21,140 nt of DNA from Tepidanaerobacter acetatoxydans_A (GCA_022840405.1 JALHJR010000036.1:1-21140); one strand, 5' to 3'; shown: positions 6,748 to 15,194, counted from the stretch's first letter. Made by a program: numbers and translations. The notes: generated from the sequence alone by a model not told the origin.

Positions 6748-7983
6748 CTAGGAAGTTAAATCACCGGAAACATTAAAGTATATAGCATTTTCCAATTTTA
6801 GCCGTGCAAGGTTGTAGTTATATATGGCACTTAATCTCTGTAATTGGACCTGCTTTAAGCCTTCTTCTGCCGCAGCTACATCAACGCTTCGGATAAGCCC
6901 TGCTTCATAGCTGAGTTTTGCAAGTCGCAGGCTTTCCTCAGCCATCTCTAATGCCTTATCCATAACCGGAATATTTGTCTTTGCATCCTCGAAGTCAAGC
7001 CATATTCCCCTGATTTGGGCCTCAGCAGCACTTTTTGTGTCTTGCAGCTTAAGACCAGCTTCCTCCATGGCATATTCTTTTTCTTTATAAATGAAAGTAT
7101 TTGACGGATAAGCTTTGCTGCTAAGTTCAAAATCAAGTTTGGCTATCTCAAAAGAACCTTCAGCACTCATAATGTCAATTCGATTTTTTTCGGCTGCTTC
7201 AAGCAGTTCATCTAAGGTTTTATCAAAATCATCGGGCTTATCTTTAAAAGAATCTGTAAGCTCAATCGCACGGTCTAAAGGCAATCCAATGAGTCTTTTT
7301 AGATTCATATAAGCTTTTTCCTCTTCAGACTCAGCTTTTAATAAATCTGCCTCAGCCTTGGATAGCTGCACCTGAGCATCTAAAACTTCGTTTTTTGTTA
7401 TTGCACCAGCTTTAAATTTTGCCTCGGCAATCCCCAGCATGTCCTGATATCTACTTACTGCCGCTTGGGCTATATCCGTATTTTCTTCAGCCAAAAGAGC
7501 TCCGTAGTAGGCAGCTTCTATGCCAAAGTTAATGCCTTTGACGGTGACATCTATACCCACTTCGGATAACTTCACTCCTACTTCAGTCTGTTTTTCTAAT
7601 AGGTCCATAGTATAGGTGTATTCAAAACTTGATGATATACCGGGATTAACTGGCTTTAATCCTTTTTCCTCTAGTTCTTTTTGTTTTTCCTCAGATAGTT
7701 GATTCCATTGTTCAATAGCCTTTTTTATCTCATCTTCTAATTTTCCAGTCTTCTTATCCTGATACCTATACTGCTTCCTTGCCAATTCGGCCTTTTCCAA
7801 ACCCAATTTTGACAGTTTTACCTGCTGGTTGTTTTCTTCGGCGATTTTTACAGCATCTTCCAGCGATAATTTTAAAATCCCATCTTCGCTTTCATTGTTT
7901 TCTTGTGCAAAAGCAAAGCTTGAGGTTATTAATATTAATATGAGCAGCAAAATTACACTCTTGCTCAAACAAACTTTTGGCAT
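6748..7983 (-). CDS. TolC-family outer-membrane-efflux-like protein
   Basis: A 411-residue exported protein. A signal peptide has basic Lys residues, a long Leu/Ile core (about 9-22) and an AFA cleavage site near residue 26. The mature part starts LSLEDAVKIAEENN, the typical opening of a TolC/OEP repeat. Long Ala/Glu/Lys-rich helices follow, with the second repeat's equivalent near 'AEAKFKAGAITKNEVLDAQ' and 'AKLSYEAGLIRSVDVAAAE'. These are the two structural repeats of TolC proteins that form helical channels. The ATG has a near-perfect AAAGGAGG. The gene lies 217 bp downstream of the RND pump gene on the same strand and should complete a tripartite efflux complex. In a single-membrane bacterium its role would be unclear. 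Confidence 0.9.
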   Translation of the reverse strand: MPKVCLSKSVILLLILILITSSFAFAQENNESEDGILKLSLEDAVKIAEENNQQVKLSKLGLEKAELARKQYRYQDKKTGKLEDEIKKAIEQWNQLSEEKQKELEEKGLKPVNPGISSSFEYTYTMDLLEKQTEVGVKLSEVGIDVTVKGINFGIEAAYYGALLAEENTDIAQAAVSRYQDMLGIAEAKFKAGAITKNEVLDAQVQLSKAEADLLKAESEEEKAYMNLKRLIGLPLDRAIELTDSFKDKPDDFDKTLDELLEAAEKNRIDIMSAEGSFEIAKLDFELSSKAYPSNTFIYKEKEYAMEEAGLKLQDTKSAAEAQIRGIWLDFEDAKTNIPVMDKALEMAEESLRLAKLSYEAGLIRSVDVAAAEEGLKQVQLQRLSAIYNYNLARLKLENAIYFNVSGDLTS

Positions 7984-8153
7984 TACAAGTCCTCCTTTTG
8001 ATTCTCAAATTTATGTGCATAAGTAAAGCTCCAAACCTGCGCCACTTATTACCAGCAATACTCCATGCCAATTTAACCAACTTATAAGACATAATTATTA
8101 TGCAGCTGGGTTCTTTTCTGTAATTTGCCACGAAAATACACAGATATTGACTT

Positions 8154-8194
8154 ACAATTCGGGGTCAACATCTTAAAAATTTCCCCCGAATTGT
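8154..8194. repeat. 11-bp inverted repeat between the RND and tolC-like genes
   Basis: ACAATTCGGGG (8154-8164) and its exact complement CCCCGAATTGT (8184-8194) flank a 19-nt loop. The element begins 6 bp after the RND stop on the minus strand. No T-tract follows, so it is not a classical terminator. It may be an mRNA-stabilising 3' hairpin or a binding site for separate control of the tolC-like gene. Confidence 0.6.
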
Positions 8195-8200
8195 CATATT

Positions 8201-11200
8201 TTAAGCCTGAGCCGATTTTCTTTTGTTTCTCCAATTTTTTCTATACCGTGCTACGATATCTCCCCAATCTTCAAAAATCGTATAAACTACAGGTATAACT
8301 ACCAAAGTTAGGATTGTGGAAATAGTCAATCCACCGATTACACTCGTGGCCATAGGAGCTGCAAGTTCTGCTCCTTCACCTAATCCCAGTGCAAGCGGAA
8401 CTAAACCGAGAATAGTAGTTAATGTGGTCATGAGTATTGGTCTGAGTCTTGACGGCCCCGCCTTAATGATGGCTTCATTTCTTGGAATTCCTCTTTCTCT
8501 AAACTGGTTTATAAAGTCTATCAAGACTATTGCATTGTTGACCACTATGCCTGCCAGAATAATTACTCCCATAAGTGATGTCATATTTATGGTACGCCTA
8601 GTTAATAATAAGGCGAAGATAACACCGATAATAGCCAGCGGCACGGTAAACATTACAATAAATGGCTGTTTTAAAGACTCAAACTGGGAAGCCATAACCA
8701 TATATACTAATACGACAGCAAGCAAGAATACCAGTGCTAAATCACTAAAGGACTCTGCCATTTGCTGTTGTTCACCGCCCATTTCTGTGCTGTAGCCTTC
8801 CGGTAAATGAAGTTCATTTAACTTCTGCCGTATCTCGCGGTTTACCGTACCCGTATCTCTACCTAAAACATCACCGGTTATCGTTACCTCACGCGTCTGA
8901 TTTTCACGGGCTATAGTTACAGGGCCTATGCCTTTACTTACTTCCGCTACATCTCCTAATGTTATAAGGGCACCTGAAGCACTGGGAATAAGAAGATTTT
9001 TTATCTTATATATGTCGTCAATCAATCCTTCATCGGCTTTTATCACTACATCTATTTCATCGCCGCCGACCTTGTATTTTGTGGCGGTACTGCCTGATAT
9101 GGTGGAATTTACTATCTGTGCTATTTGTGCACTTGATAAGCCATACATAGTAGCCTTATCTCGATCGATTTTAATGACAAGTTCAGGTTTTCCGTCTTCT
9201 AAGCTGCTTTCGACTTCTCTGGTACCAGGTATTGTCTTGACAATATCTGCAACTTGCTTCGAAACTTCAGCCAGCTGCTCTAAATCATCACCCTTTACTT
9301 TTATAGAAATGGGTGTTAATAAGCCCCCACCTGAAAAGCCCATGCCGCTTAATGCTTGCACGTTAATTTCGGCACCGGCCATATCTGCTGTCAGATTTCT
9401 TATATTTTCCGCTATTTCCTCTGAAGTGCGATTACGCTCCGACAGTGGAACAAGTTTAATTGAAATACCGGCCTCACTGCTTTCAGAAAAAGCACCTCCA
9501 ATAGACATTGCCATGGTGGAACCGGTAGTTTCAAGTATCCCATCTATTTCCGGAATTTGTTCGAGTTTTTCTATTACATTAGTAACAAATTTGTCAGTTT
9601 GTTCTAAGTTAGTACCGTAAGGCAGCTTAATTGAAATGCTTATAGAACCTGCATCAGAACGCGGAAAAAATTCCATCCCTACCAGGGGAACCAAAGCTAT
9701 GCTTATGATAAACAGTGCCACTGATGAAACAACGATAATTTTCCTGTGGCATAATGCCCATTTAAGAAAACCGGAATATTTTACTTCTATTTTTTCATAA
9801 AGGGTTTTGAAGCTGTTAAGTAGTGAAACTAAAAATGTTTTTTTCTTTCCGCTGCCTTCTTTTGATAACCCGCTATCCGTTATTTGTACCATTAATTTAG
9901 AAGATAAAAGAGGAACCACGGTCAAGGCTACCAAGAGCGAAGACAAAAGGGAAAAAGTAACTGTAAGTGCCAATTCGTTAAACAGTTGAGCTGTTATCCC
10001 CTGAACAAATACAATCGGCAAGAACACTGCTACGGTTGTAAGGGTCGATGCGGTTATCGCCAGTGCTACCTCATTTGTTCCGGATATAGCTGCGGTCACC
10101 GGTTCCTCTCCTGCTTGACGATGTGAAAAAATATTATCTAAAACCACTATGGAATTGTCTACCAGCATACCGACACCTAACGCCAATCCTCCAAGGCTCA
10201 GCATGTTCAAGGTAAAATTATTAAAATAAATCAATATAAACGTTGCTATGATTGACACAGGTATAGAAATGCCGATAATCAGTGTGCTGCGTAAATGTTG
10301 AAGAAATAGGTATATTACAATTACCGCAATAATACCCCCCATTACCGCATTGTTTTTCACGTTATCGATAGACATTTCTATATAATCCGACTGATCCAAA
10401 ATCGCATCATATCCTATATCTATAGGAATCTCCGATTGAAGTTTTGCCATTTCAGCCTTTACTTTTTTAGCTACTTGAACGGTATTATAACCACTCTGTT
10501 TTTGTACGCTTAATGATATACAAGGTTTATCGTTATAGCGGGTTATTGTTGATATATCTTTATGAGTATCTTCTACTTTAGCGATGTTCTTTAGTAAAAC
10601 ACTGCCACCTTGCGGCAGTGGAATAGGTAAATTTTCAATTTCCTCCACATCTTTAAACTCTGCTTCGGTTCTTAGTGTATATCTCTTTTTCCCTTGATTT
10701 ACATTACCACCGGGAAGATTGATATTTTCTGTCTGCAGCTTACTTGCTATCTGACTCATGCTCAGACCGTATGATGCTAAGCGATCAGGGTCTACTTCTA
10801 TGGTTATTTGTCTTTCAAGACCACCTAATATATCAACAGAAGCTACCCCTTCAATGCGTAAAAGCCTGTCTGAAATAGTATCTTCAGCTATATTTTTTAA
10901 CTGGACAATATTATCACCGCCGTAAAGAGCAATTTGCATCATCGGCATCATTGTCGGATCAAATTTAACAACCATAGGAGCCTGAGATCCCGACGGCAAA
11001 AAGCCTTTTATTAAATCAACCTTTTCACGCATATCTTGAGCAGCTATGTCCATATCAGTTCCCCAGTTAAATTCCACCATAACCATTGAACTGCCTTCAC
11101 TGCTGTTCGAAATAATATTTTTAACATTACTCAAGGTAGCAAGTGTCTGTTCAACGGGCTTTGTTATCATGCTTTCAACTTCTTGAGAAGATGCTCCGCT

Positions 11201-11353
11201 GTATTGAGTTATAACCACACCCACAGGTAATGAAAAGTCTGGGAGCAAATCTATTCCAAGCCTTGAAAAGGATATAATACCTAAAACCAAAACAATTGCT
11301 ATAATCATCAGCATGGTTATAGGTCTTTTTATGGAAAATTTGGCTAGGTTCAT
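8201..11353 (-). CDS. RND-family multidrug efflux transporter (AcrB/SwrC-like, HAE1 branch)
   Basis: A 1050-residue inner-membrane pump of normal length. The first transmembrane helix is near residues 10-30. A large porter loop follows, then a helix cluster from about 335, a second loop and a second helix cluster ending near 1030, giving the two-fold RND layout. The TM4 motif reads GVGMLVDNSIVV with D399 and N400 where AcrB has D407 and D408. TM10 reads GIVVNNAIVLID with N939 at the place of AcrB K940. Only one of these proton-relay charges is kept, a pattern I associate with Gram-positive SwrC-type pumps. Its ATG overlaps the adaptor stop by 4 bp (ATGA), with GGGGTGAT upstream. Substrates are probably amphiphilic compounds or drugs. 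Confidence 0.95.
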   Translation of the reverse strand: MNLAKFSIKRPITMLMIIAIVLVLGIISFSRLGIDLLPDFSLPVGVVITQYSGASSQEVESMITKPVEQTLATLSNVKNIISNSSEGSSMVMVEFNWGTDMDIAAQDMREKVDLIKGFLPSGSQAPMVVKFDPTMMPMMQIALYGGDNIVQLKNIAEDTISDRLLRIEGVASVDILGGLERQITIEVDPDRLASYGLSMSQIASKLQTENINLPGGNVNQGKKRYTLRTEAEFKDVEEIENLPIPLPQGGSVLLKNIAKVEDTHKDISTITRYNDKPCISLSVQKQSGYNTVQVAKKVKAEMAKLQSEIPIDIGYDAILDQSDYIEMSIDNVKNNAVMGGIIAVIVIYLFLQHLRSTLIIGISIPVSIIATFILIYFNNFTLNMLSLGGLALGVGMLVDNSIVVLDNIFSHRQAGEEPVTAAISGTNEVALAITASTLTTVAVFLPIVFVQGITAQLFNELALTVTFSLLSSLLVALTVVPLLSSKLMVQITDSGLSKEGSGKKKTFLVSLLNSFKTLYEKIEVKYSGFLKWALCHRKIIVVSSVALFIISIALVPLVGMEFFPRSDAGSISISIKLPYGTNLEQTDKFVTNVIEKLEQIPEIDGILETTGSTMAMSIGGAFSESSEAGISIKLVPLSERNRTSEEIAENIRNLTADMAGAEINVQALSGMGFSGGGLLTPISIKVKGDDLEQLAEVSKQVADIVKTIPGTREVESSLEDGKPELVIKIDRDKATMYGLSSAQIAQIVNSTISGSTATKYKVGGDEIDVVIKADEGLIDDIYKIKNLLIPSASGALITLGDVAEVSKGIGPVTIARENQTREVTITGDVLGRDTGTVNREIRQKLNELHLPEGYSTEMGGEQQQMAESFSDLALVFLLAVVLVYMVMASQFESLKQPFIVMFTVPLAIIGVIFALLLTRRTINMTSLMGVIILAGIVVNNAIVLIDFINQFRERGIPRNEAIIKAGPSRLRPILMTTLTTILGLVPLALGLGEGAELAAPMATSVIGGLTISTILTLVVIPVVYTIFEDWGDIVARYRKNWRNKRKSAQA

Positions 11354-12612
11354 TTTGCATCACCCCGGCCCTCTACCTTAACTTTAATACCATCTGTTAC
11401 AAAATCTTGGCCTTCCACTATTATTTCTTTGCCGGATGCTAATCCTTTTGTCACAACTATTTTTCCCATAGATGCCGGTCCGGTTTCAATTTCATTAGCT
11501 TTAGCTTTTCCATCTTCCACAGTATACACTACTGAAGTCCCATCATATGATACAACAGCGTCTTCCGGTACTGTCACAACTTCAGAATGTAAGGCTACCA
11601 TCAGCTTAACTCTTGCAAACATCCCGGATTTTAGAAGATTTTTTTCATTTTGTACCAATACTTTTACCGGATATACCTGTGTCCTTGAATCTTTAAACGG
11701 ACTTACGCTGATAACTTTTCCCTTTAAAACAGAATCGCTTGCAGCATCTACCGTAACTTGTGCTTCCTGCCCAACTTTCAAACCACTTACACGATCTTCA
11801 GTAACGTTAATTTGTATCTCAACACTATTCAAATTCCCAACAGTTGCTACAGGATAACCGGCACTTACCAGCTGACCTACCGTAGCACTGATAGCTCCCA
11901 CCACACCATCAATGGGTGATGTTATAAGGCAGTTATCCAAAGCCGTATTTGCCGCAGTAAGTGCAGCTTCTGCCTGCTTTACCTGGGCCTTTGCCATAGA
12001 TAAACTTTCCGGAGCGGTTTTTTCTGTAGTCAAGTCAAGCTGTGTTTTTGCCGATTCATACTGCTCCTTCGCTATACTATATTGAAGCTCTACACCTTCA
12101 AATTGCTGTTTTGTGATGGCTTCCTGCTCAAAAAGCACTTTCATCCGCTCATAGTTTTCCTTAGCATTATTGAAATTCGCTTCGGCTTGATTTACTGCTG
12201 ATTCCAACTGGGCAATCTGCTGCGGCAGCTGGCCATTTTCCAAGCTACTAAGTTGTGCTAGCGCAGCCTCATAAGCTGCTTGGGCTTGGGTTACCTGTGA
12301 TGCCACATCTTTTTGTTCAAGCCTTATTATGACCTGTCCGGCTTTTACTGTTTCACCCTCTTTTACAAGAATCTGCTCCACCTTACCACCCATTTTAGGG
12401 GAAAGACTGACTTCATCAACGGCAGTTATTTTCCCTGGAAAAGATTGATATTCCGGTAAATCCTCCATTTTTGAAAGTTCAACCTTTACCGGCACGACCT
12501 TTTCCTGTTCTACTTCAGTTGTAGCCGTTTTTGAACCACAGCCGGAAAGTATTAGACAAAATATTAAAGCAAAAATTATTACATATGGTAATCCATTATT
12601 TTTCATCTTCAT
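11350..12612 (-). CDS. RND efflux periplasmic adaptor lipoprotein (HlyD/AcrA family)
   Basis: A 420-residue membrane-fusion protein. The lipobox LSGC places the lipidated cysteine at residue 25. The order is family-typical. A barrel-sandwich/lipoyl half starts near 'VSLSPKMGGKVEQILVKEGE', and a long Ala/Gln/Glu-rich helical hairpin runs from about residue 105 to 220. The second lipoyl half is 'LITSPIDGVVGAISATVGQ', and beta-barrel and membrane-proximal domains follow. It would bridge the RND pump to the TolC-like protein. AAGGAG lies 6 nt before the ATG. It heads the efflux operon, is fused by a 4-bp overlap to the RND gene, and is preceded by a TetR-type operator. Confidence 0.95.
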   Translation of the reverse strand: MKMKNNGLPYVIIFALIFCLILSGCGSKTATTEVEQEKVVPVKVELSKMEDLPEYQSFPGKITAVDEVSLSPKMGGKVEQILVKEGETVKAGQVIIRLEQKDVASQVTQAQAAYEAALAQLSSLENGQLPQQIAQLESAVNQAEANFNNAKENYERMKVLFEQEAITKQQFEGVELQYSIAKEQYESAKTQLDLTTEKTAPESLSMAKAQVKQAEAALTAANTALDNCLITSPIDGVVGAISATVGQLVSAGYPVATVGNLNSVEIQINVTEDRVSGLKVGQEAQVTVDAASDSVLKGKVISVSPFKDSRTQVYPVKVLVQNEKNLLKSGMFARVKLMVALHSEVVTVPEDAVVSYDGTSVVYTVEDGKAKANEIETGPASMGKIVVTKGLASGKEIIVEGQDFVTDGIKVKVEGRGDAK

Positions 12613-12640
12613 GATACACTCCTTTTTTCTTGCTATGCTA

Positions 12641-12660
12641 ATTGTACCGACCGGTCAGTA
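12641..12660 (-). promoter_or_regulatory. TetR-type operator overlapping a -10-like element before the efflux operon
   Basis: The 16-bp site 12645-12660 (TACCGACCGGTCAGTA on the plus strand) is palindromic except for one pair (12648/12657), with a GACCGGTC core common among TetR-family sites. On the minus strand a TACAAT -10-like hexamer (12646-12641) overlaps its edge. The matching -35 region is weak. The site lies between the tetR stop and the adaptor start, so TetR probably represses adaptor-pump transcription here while tetR has its own promoter. Confidence 0.7.
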
Positions 12661-12703
12661 TTATTAAAGGTATAGTTTCACTATGCCCCGGACGTTTTTG
12701 AAT

Positions 12704-13312
12704 TCATGCTTCAACAACAAGGCCTTTTGCAACGATATCCGCTAAAAGCTCTATCATTTCTTCAAAAATGCCATCCTCAAAATCCTTTTTATGTAGTATG
12801 GGATAATACATGGATTGCAGTACTGCTACAATCACTTCAGGCCTATAGTTGTTAATAACGGCTCCATCCCGCTGCCATTTTTCAATCAGCGGCAAAAAGT
12901 CACGCGCAAAACGCTTGTTATACTCTTTCATTTTTTCCGGAGGAATTTTTCTTACCAAAAGATCTACTTCCTCCTCCAAAAACATTTGCTTAATTATCGG
13001 GTTCGTATTTACGACATTTAAAACTTTTTTAAAAAAGGCTTTAAAATTCTTCCTGGTCAAACGCCCAAAACTCTTCTCCTGCTTTAAAAACTTCTCCTTA
13101 ATAGCCTCTCCTTCGCTATCCATAACTTCTAAGTAGAGATCCTCTTTAGAATCAAAAAAGGTATAAAATGAACCTTGAGCAATACCCACTGCTTTCGTCA
13201 GGTCTTCTATACTCGTCTTTTTAAGCCCATATGTACCAAAAAGCTCTCGCCCGGCATTGATTAGCTCACTTCTAATAATCTCCTTCTCCCTGTCGGTAAA
13301 CCCCCTCGCCAT
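12704..13312 (-). CDS. TetR/AcrR-family transcriptional repressor
   Basis: A 202-residue regulator. The N-terminal helix-turn-helix spans about residues 9-55, with the diagnostic 'TSIEDLTKAVGIAQGSFYTF' and the following 'FDSKEDLYLEVM'. The C-terminal ligand-binding half (60-202) is variable, as expected, and carries no recognisable ligand motif. It lies directly upstream of the adaptor-RND-TolC genes on the same strand, so local repression of drug efflux is the natural role. It has a strong own promoter (TTGACA-17-TAAAAT). The start ATG follows AGGGGTGAA by a few nucleotides. Confidence 0.93.
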   Translation of the reverse strand: MARGFTDREKEIIRSELINAGRELFGTYGLKKTSIEDLTKAVGIAQGSFYTFFDSKEDLYLEVMDSEGEAIKEKFLKQEKSFGRLTRKNFKAFFKKVLNVVNTNPIIKQMFLEEEVDLLVRKIPPEKMKEYNKRFARDFLPLIEKWQRDGAVINNYRPEVIVAVLQSMYYPILHKKDFEDGIFEEMIELLADIVAKGLVVEA

Positions 13313-13337
13313 TACTTCACCCCTATATTATGAACTT

Positions 13338-13394
13338 ATGAATATATATGGTATATATTCATCTTATTTTATCTTCATACTACATCTTTGTCAA
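13338..13394 (-). promoter_or_regulatory. tetR promoter with an AT-rich palindrome at the start site
   Basis: On the minus strand TTGACA (13394-13389), a 17-bp spacer and TAAAAT (13371-13366) form a near-consensus promoter. Just downstream, ATGAATATATA (13338-13348) is the exact complement of 13352-13362 with a 3-bp centre, and this palindrome covers the expected start of transcription. It may be an autoregulatory operator, although its sequence is unlike the GACCGGTC site before the efflux operon. Confidence 0.7.
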
Positions 13395-13468
13395 CATGGA
13401 AATCGGTTTAATTTCCGTTAAAAAACATATTGATTGTAACTATTGATTAATGTTATGATAGGCAAAAA

Positions 13469-13500
13469 TACGCCTGAGGTCTTAAGCCTACGGCTAAGGC
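13469..13500 (-). terminator. Probable terminator of the DedA-PAP2 gene
   Basis: On the minus strand CTTAGCC (13499-13493) pairs with GGCTTAAG (13488-13481, one bulged T). A further short GCCT/AGGC outer pairing and TATTTTT (13471 downward) follow. The stem begins 9 bp after the gene's stop. The T-tract is separated from the compact stem by several bases, so efficiency is uncertain. Confidence 0.45.
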
Positions 13501-13508
13501 TAATACCT

Positions 13509-14807
13509 TTACTCGTAATATTCCAGAGCTTTGGTAGCTACGATACATACGGCAAGCCACAGTCCGCCCAGCAAAAATCCCGCCAATACGTCACTTGGAT
13601 AGCTTATACCGGCGTAAATCCTACTAATACTTACTAAAGACATAAGGCAAATCCAAATACTTATAATGATAATTCTTTTAGTCCTATCCTTTTTTCTTAA
13701 AAGTAAAAACGCCATATACCCAAGCAGTGCGGTAAATAACACGATAAAGCCGCTGGGAAAGCTATAAGACAAGAAGTCCTTTGCATTTACTTCTGCTAGT
13801 AACCTCGGCCTTTTATAAAATGATTTGAAACCGTATTGCAGAAGAAAGCTGCCCAAAAATGTAACCAAAGTCATAGCCGGGTAAATATTTTTCTTGTAAA
13901 GAGCTTTAATGTAAATCAAGCATAAAATTATCGCAATCATAAAAATTACAGGCTGCTGCATCATATCAAGGATATATGCAATATTTGCTAATAAGCCTGA
14001 ATTTATGCTATCTATAAAGTGCATTATGCCTTTATCAAACCATTCCATTTCTTTTTCAAAAACTTCAGTTGCCAATTTAAGGAATAATATGCCGAAGGTG
14101 GCTGCGGTGCTAAAACCTGCCGCCAAATATATTCCGAATTCACCATAATGAGCTAAAAAATCTTTTAGTTTTTGTTTTATTAAATACGATACGGTTTCTT
14201 CTTCCAATTTAAAGTTGATTTTAATACCGCTTTTTTTCATTAGAAAGTATATAAAGGCAGCAGCAGCCAGCAGCGCAAAGGAACCCGGACCTAAAAGCCT
14301 GTTTACGTAGACCATGGCATCTTCACCCATACTCAAGACTACTATTCCTTCTAGAAAGAACCTGGCACTTCTGCTAAGAATTGTTGCGATAAAGAATGTG
14401 GCAAAATTCATATGAAATACACCGGAAGCAATGGTAAATACTTTATAAGGGATGGGAGTAAACCCCGCCACTGCCACAGCCCAGCCGCCATAGCGAGAAA
14501 ACATGGCTTCAATCTTTTTTAAATTTTTTTCCTTGACAAACCGAGACAGAATAGGCCTTCCTGCCTTTTTCCCAAGAAGATATCCAAAAATTCCGCCGAG
14601 GGTAGACGCCGCAGAAGTTATAAGTGCATAATATAAAGCTCTGCCCGGCGAAAAAAGAGCTAATGGCAGCAGCACTACATCAGGTGGTATAGGGAAAAAA
14701 GATGCTTCTGCAAAAGCTAAAATAAAAAGTCCCCATGCACCGTTTTGAATAAAAAAGTCCTTTGTACCTTCAATAAAATATAGAATACCTTCCATATCTG
14801 TCACCAC
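13509..14807 (-). CDS. DedA/YqaA-family membrane protein fused to a PAP2-like domain lacking catalytic histidines
   Basis: A 432-residue polytopic membrane protein in two parts. Residues 1-190 are a DedA/YqaA (SNARE-associated) domain: E34 in 'FAEASFFPIPPD', GYLLGKKAG at 75-83 and FTPIPYKVFTIASGV at 116-130. Residues 225-430 are a PAP2 phosphatase-like domain. Motif 1 is K328...R333-P-R335. Motif 2 reads PSGF (351-354) instead of PSGH. Motif 3 reads SRIYAGIS...D (395-406) with S402 replacing the catalytic His. Both active-site histidines are gone (TTT and AGC codons), so phosphatase activity is unlikely. DedA proteins act in lipid-carrier or lipid translocation. The start is a GTG at 14807; an ATG at 14795 preceded by GGTGA is equally possible. 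A good promoter lies upstream. Confidence 0.88.
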   Translation of the reverse strand: MVTDMEGILYFIEGTKDFFIQNGAWGLFILAFAEASFFPIPPDVVLLPLALFSPGRALYYALITSAASTLGGIFGYLLGKKAGRPILSRFVKEKNLKKIEAMFSRYGGWAVAVAGFTPIPYKVFTIASGVFHMNFATFFIATILSRSARFFLEGIVVLSMGEDAMVYVNRLLGPGSFALLAAAAFIYFLMKKSGIKINFKLEEETVSYLIKQKLKDFLAHYGEFGIYLAAGFSTAATFGILFLKLATEVFEKEMEWFDKGIMHFIDSINSGLLANIAYILDMMQQPVIFMIAIILCLIYIKALYKKNIYPAMTLVTFLGSFLLQYGFKSFYKRPRLLAEVNAKDFLSYSFPSGFIVLFTALLGYMAFLLLRKKDRTKRIIIISIWICLMSLVSISRIYAGISYPSDVLAGFLLGGLWLAVCIVATKALEYYE

Positions 14808-14905
14808 TTTTTAAAGCTTTCCTGTAAAAGTTTATATAAACCAAAATAAAAATTGATTCTAATGCAGAAACCTTCTTTATCTACATTCGCTCATTATTAC
14901 AAATA

Positions 14906-14934
14906 ATAATAGCATGCAGATACTGCCAGGTCAA
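14906..14934 (-). promoter_or_regulatory. Promoter of the DedA-PAP2 gene
   Basis: On the minus strand TTGACC (14934-14929) and TATTAT (14911-14906) are separated by exactly 17 bp. Each matches five of six consensus positions. The leader would be about 90 nt. Confidence 0.65.
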
Positions 14935-15142
14935 AACCGGCTTTTTACTTAGAATCAAAATTATATACCAAAAAGATAATATCATATTAAATAGTCCTTA
15001 ACAACAAAGAGAGTTTACTATAGAGCAAAAAACATTAATTAAATTTTGAAATCTATCTTGATACCGAAAATTACTTAAGCGAAAATGCGGCACTTTCCCA
15101 TTCAGCTCAACATCTAACTTAAAACGTCGTTTTTGAGAATAC

Positions 15143-15171
15143 TTTCTACAGAAAAGTTTTTATTATATAAT
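15143..15171 (+). promoter_or_regulatory. Candidate promoter of the merR-like gene
   Basis: A perfect TATAAT (15166-15171) follows a weak -35-like TTTCTA (15143-15148) at 17 bp. It does not show the 19-bp spacer and dyad seen in front of the next gene, so autoregulation in the usual MerR way is not evident. Confidence 0.45.
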
Positions 15172-15194
15172 AATCTATAAAAGGGGGTAGCAAA

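Larger units (their letters stand above)
14808..15194. other. 387-bp divergent intergenic region
   Basis: This region lies between the DedA-PAP2 gene and merR. It contains the two divergent promoters, a 12-bp palindrome (GTTTATATAAAC, 14830-14841) in the DedA-PAP2 leader, and a 13-bp odd palindrome (AAAACG-T-CGTTTT, 15121-15133) just upstream of the merR promoter. No coding sequence or RNA gene was recognised. Confidence 0.5.

Noticed and set aside
7892..8131. 79-codon minus-strand frame between the RND and TolC-like genes
   Set aside because: It runs into the TolC-like gene in another frame, lacks a good ribosome binding site and looks like translated leader sequence.
8316..8795. Long open frame of 159 codons on the plus strand inside the RND gene
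   Set aside because: It is antisense to conserved RND sequence, has no ribosome binding site and shows no recognisable protein features.
8928..9620. 230-codon open frame on the plus strand inside the RND gene
   Set aside because: It is a mirror of RND codon usage (Ser-rich shadow). The minus-strand gene is certain and no plus-strand promoter or ribosome binding site was seen.
13509..14807. The DedA-PAP2 gene as a decaying pseudogene
   Set aside because: The reading frame is intact over 432 codons with a near-consensus promoter, and the other PAP2 motif residues are kept. Functional divergence is a better first reading.
14925..14946. Plus-strand hairpin followed by five T residues (GCCAGGT/ACCGGC), looking like an orphan terminator
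   Set aside because: No plus-strand transcript is evident upstream, and the sequence coincides with the -35 of the strong minus-strand promoter of the DedA-PAP2 gene, which explains it better.
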